Shown piece after piece: positions 4,674 to 5,659 of a stretch of DNA of 5,659 nt. Numbering within the stretch: position 1 is the stretch's first letter; every line of letters begins with the position of its first letter. The notes below the pieces were generated by a model that saw only the letters and a list, made by a program, of their open reading frames with translations, made no database searches and had not been told where the DNA came from. This stretch comes from Candidatus Nitrosopumilus sp. (lineage in GTDB: Archaea; Thermoproteota; Nitrososphaeria; Nitrososphaerales; Nitrosopumilaceae), in contig JAOUAE010000088.1 in the NCBI GenBank assembly GCA_029861085.1, positions 1 through 5,659 on the forward strand. The letters run 5' to 3'. A program made the translations under genes and the position numbers.

Positions 4674-4737
4674 AGAATATTAGGTGGATCGGATGGAATT
4701 GATATCACAATGTCTCTTTTTTGTATTTCGTTGTAAC

Positions 4738-4745
4738 TAAATATG
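4738..4745 (+). promoter_or_regulatory. TATA box of the cysteine-cluster gene
   Basis: The element taaatatg is centred about 27 nt upstream of ATG 4769. The spacing implies transcription starting at or next to the ATG and selects this ATG over the GTG directly before it at 4766. Confidence 0.5.
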
Positions 4746-4768
4746 TAAAGTTTGATAAATGATTAGTG

Positions 4769-5335
4769 ATGTTAAAAGTAATTCCAAATGATCCTGATGT
4801 TTCTGAGATTGGGAAATTTCCTTGTACTTCATGTCATACAAATTGCTGCAAAGAGTATGTGATATTTGTTAATGCTCATGACATTTACCGACTTTCAGTT
4901 GGATTGGGATTGTCCCCTGAGAGTTTTCTTGAGATTTACGGTGCGAAGGATTATGATCTTGGAATAAATGTAAAAGAAGGTTTACTAGATCTTGCTTTAA
5001 AACAAAAAGATGGAAGATGTATGTTTCTTGAAGAATCTAAAGATGTATTTCGATGCACCGTAAACGACTTTAAACCAAGCGTCTGTAAATCATACCCCTT
5101 TCAAATAAAAAATGAAAAATTAGTTCAAATGAGTAGTAAAATATGCCCTGTTGAGTGGGATACGAAAGAATTTGAGGCTATGATGTCAACTCATCTCAAA
5201 AAAGATGAATATGAATGGAAGTTTTATGACGAACTTGTACTAGAATGGAATGCAAAATATTCGATAAAAAAACCACTATCTTCATTTTTGAAATTCATGC
5301 TTGATAAAGTGGTTTTGGAATTTGCAAAGTCTTGA
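4769..5335 (+). CDS. YkgJ-family cysteine-cluster protein
   Basis: This 188-residue protein carries the YkgJ (UPF0153-type) cysteine pattern. The N-terminal C19-x2-C22-x3-C26-C27 (CTSCHTNCC) is followed by C84 in GRCMFL, C96 in FRCTVNDFKPSVC, C106 in CKSYPF and C126 in KICPVEW. Eight cysteines in this order are typical of the family, which is predicted to bind zinc or an iron-sulfur cluster and is often labelled Fe-S oxidoreductase without direct proof. No signal peptide or membrane segment is seen, so it should be cytosolic. The C-terminal 60 residues are charged and probably helical. The start is set at ATG 4769; a GTG one codon earlier is in frame, but the upstream TATA spacing favours the ATG. 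It converges on the minus-strand gene at the right edge. The family call is secure; substrate and partner are unknown. Confidence 0.88.
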   Translation: MLKVIPNDPDVSEIGKFPCTSCHTNCCKEYVIFVNAHDIYRLSVGLGLSPESFLEIYGAKDYDLGINVKEGLLDLALKQKDGRCMFLEESKDVFRCTVNDFKPSVCKSYPFQIKNEKLVQMSSKICPVEWDTKEFEAMMSTHLKKDEYEWKFYDELVLEWNAKYSIKKPLSSFLKFMLDKVVLEFAKS

Positions 5336-5411
5336 TAACTTATTTCATCTTTGAATGGTGTAAATTGTAATTCATGTTTCCTCTATTCGTTAGGTTGATA
5401 TGTTTTCAAAA

Positions 5412-5427
5412 TTTTATTTTTATAAAA
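5412..5427. terminator. Candidate bidirectional terminator at the right convergent junction
   Basis: TTTTAT and ATAAAA arms (5412-5417 and 5422-5427) around tttt form a perfect AT hairpin 77-92 nt after the YkgJ-family stop and 4 nt beyond the opposing gene's stop. It contains the same 13-mer, atttttataaaaa (5416-5428), found at 1317-1329 between tbp and the zinc-finger gene, giving T runs on both strands. Confidence 0.5.
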
Positions 5428-5431
5428 AAGA

Positions 5432-5659
5432 CTAGTAGCCTTCCTCTCCGGGGAAAAGAAGACACCAATAGTTTGCATTTGTTTTTGCAGATTTCTTTTG
5501 GCCTACTTTACATGGTCCAAATACATTCCCTGCAGCCAACTCTGATTGATAGTTTGGAACTCTTTGAATCTGCTTGACTATTGCAGGTGTTACAAAAAAA
5601 GAACGCACCTGTTGGTTATTCACATCAAATATCTCTACAGTGTCTATGACATTATAGTC
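5432..5659 (-). CDS. C-terminal part of an unrecognised protein, truncated by window edge
   Basis: The minus-strand frame is open from the right edge (first codon GAC at 5659) to TAG at 5432-5434, giving 75 residues. A GTG at 5623 could act as a start, but the frame continues upstream without a stop (DYNVIDTVEIFDVNN), so this is more likely the C-terminus of a longer protein. Visible features are VRSFFVTPAIVKQIQRVPNY, a GNVFGPCKVGQ segment with one cysteine, a second cysteine in NYWCLLFPGEEGY and no membrane segment. The base composition is less AT-rich than the flanking spacer, which supports coding. A plus-strand frame over the same bases is less protein-like and was rejected. I do not recognise the family. 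Confidence 0.6.
   Translation of the reverse strand, partial: DYNVIDTVEIFDVNNQQVRSFFVTPAIVKQIQRVPNYQSELAAGNVFGPCKVGQKKSAKTNANYWCLLFPGEEGY

Noticed and set aside
3232..4768. tRNA, C/D-box sRNA or CRISPR repeats in the intergenic stretches
   Set aside because: I found no T-loop motif, no paired C and D boxes at suitable spacing, and no regularly spaced repeats.
5374..5577. Plus-strand 67-residue frame at the right end
   Set aside because: Its start region runs through the likely terminator and the product has no protein-like order. The opposing minus-strand frame is open to the window edge and less AT-rich.

Overview
The window is AT-rich archaeal DNA, and its content points to an ammonia-oxidising thaumarchaeote of the Nitrosopumilus type. 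The evidence is a TFIIB-type factor (TFB) followed directly by a TATA-binding protein (TBP), a family I inorganic pyrophosphatase, a secreted beta-sandwich protein of a kind I associate with marine Thaumarchaeota, many tiny genes, and start codons lying about 25-30 nt downstream of TATA-like boxes (leaderless transcripts). The taxonomic call is inference from gene content and style; no rRNA or tRNA gene is visible.

Left part (1-2135). The 3' part of a tfb gene runs off the left edge and is followed after 6 nt by tbp, so the two core promoter-recognition factors appear to form one transcription unit. Facing it on the minus strand is a two-gene unit: inorganic pyrophosphatase, then a stand-alone UBP-type zinc finger starting 1 nt after the pyrophosphatase stop. 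The two units converge on a short AT-rich spacer holding a perfect 16-bp palindrome.

Middle (2136-3231). Divergent from the pyrophosphatase is a full-length but broken NADPH-dependent FMN reductase gene, with two in-frame stops, one 1-base deletion and a damaged FMN-binding loop. It abuts, with no gap, the end of a minus-strand gene for a small secreted protein.

Gene-poor part (3232-4768). This very AT-rich stretch carries only small candidates: a 63-residue charged helical protein with a GTG start (-), a 49-residue CHCC zinc-finger-like protein (-), a 25-residue one-helix membrane peptide (+) and a 65-residue coiled-coil protein with a GTG start (+).

Right end (4769-5659). A YkgJ-type cysteine-cluster protein (+) converges with the C-terminal end of an unrecognised minus-strand gene that leaves the window. 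This junction repeats the 12-bp palindrome seen at the tbp/zinc-finger junction, which suggests a common bidirectional terminator.

No mobile element, CRISPR array, defence cassette or clear new multi-gene system was found. The points most worth following are the tfb-tbp pair, the reductase pseudogene, the shared palindrome at two convergent junctions, and the set of leaderless micro-genes.
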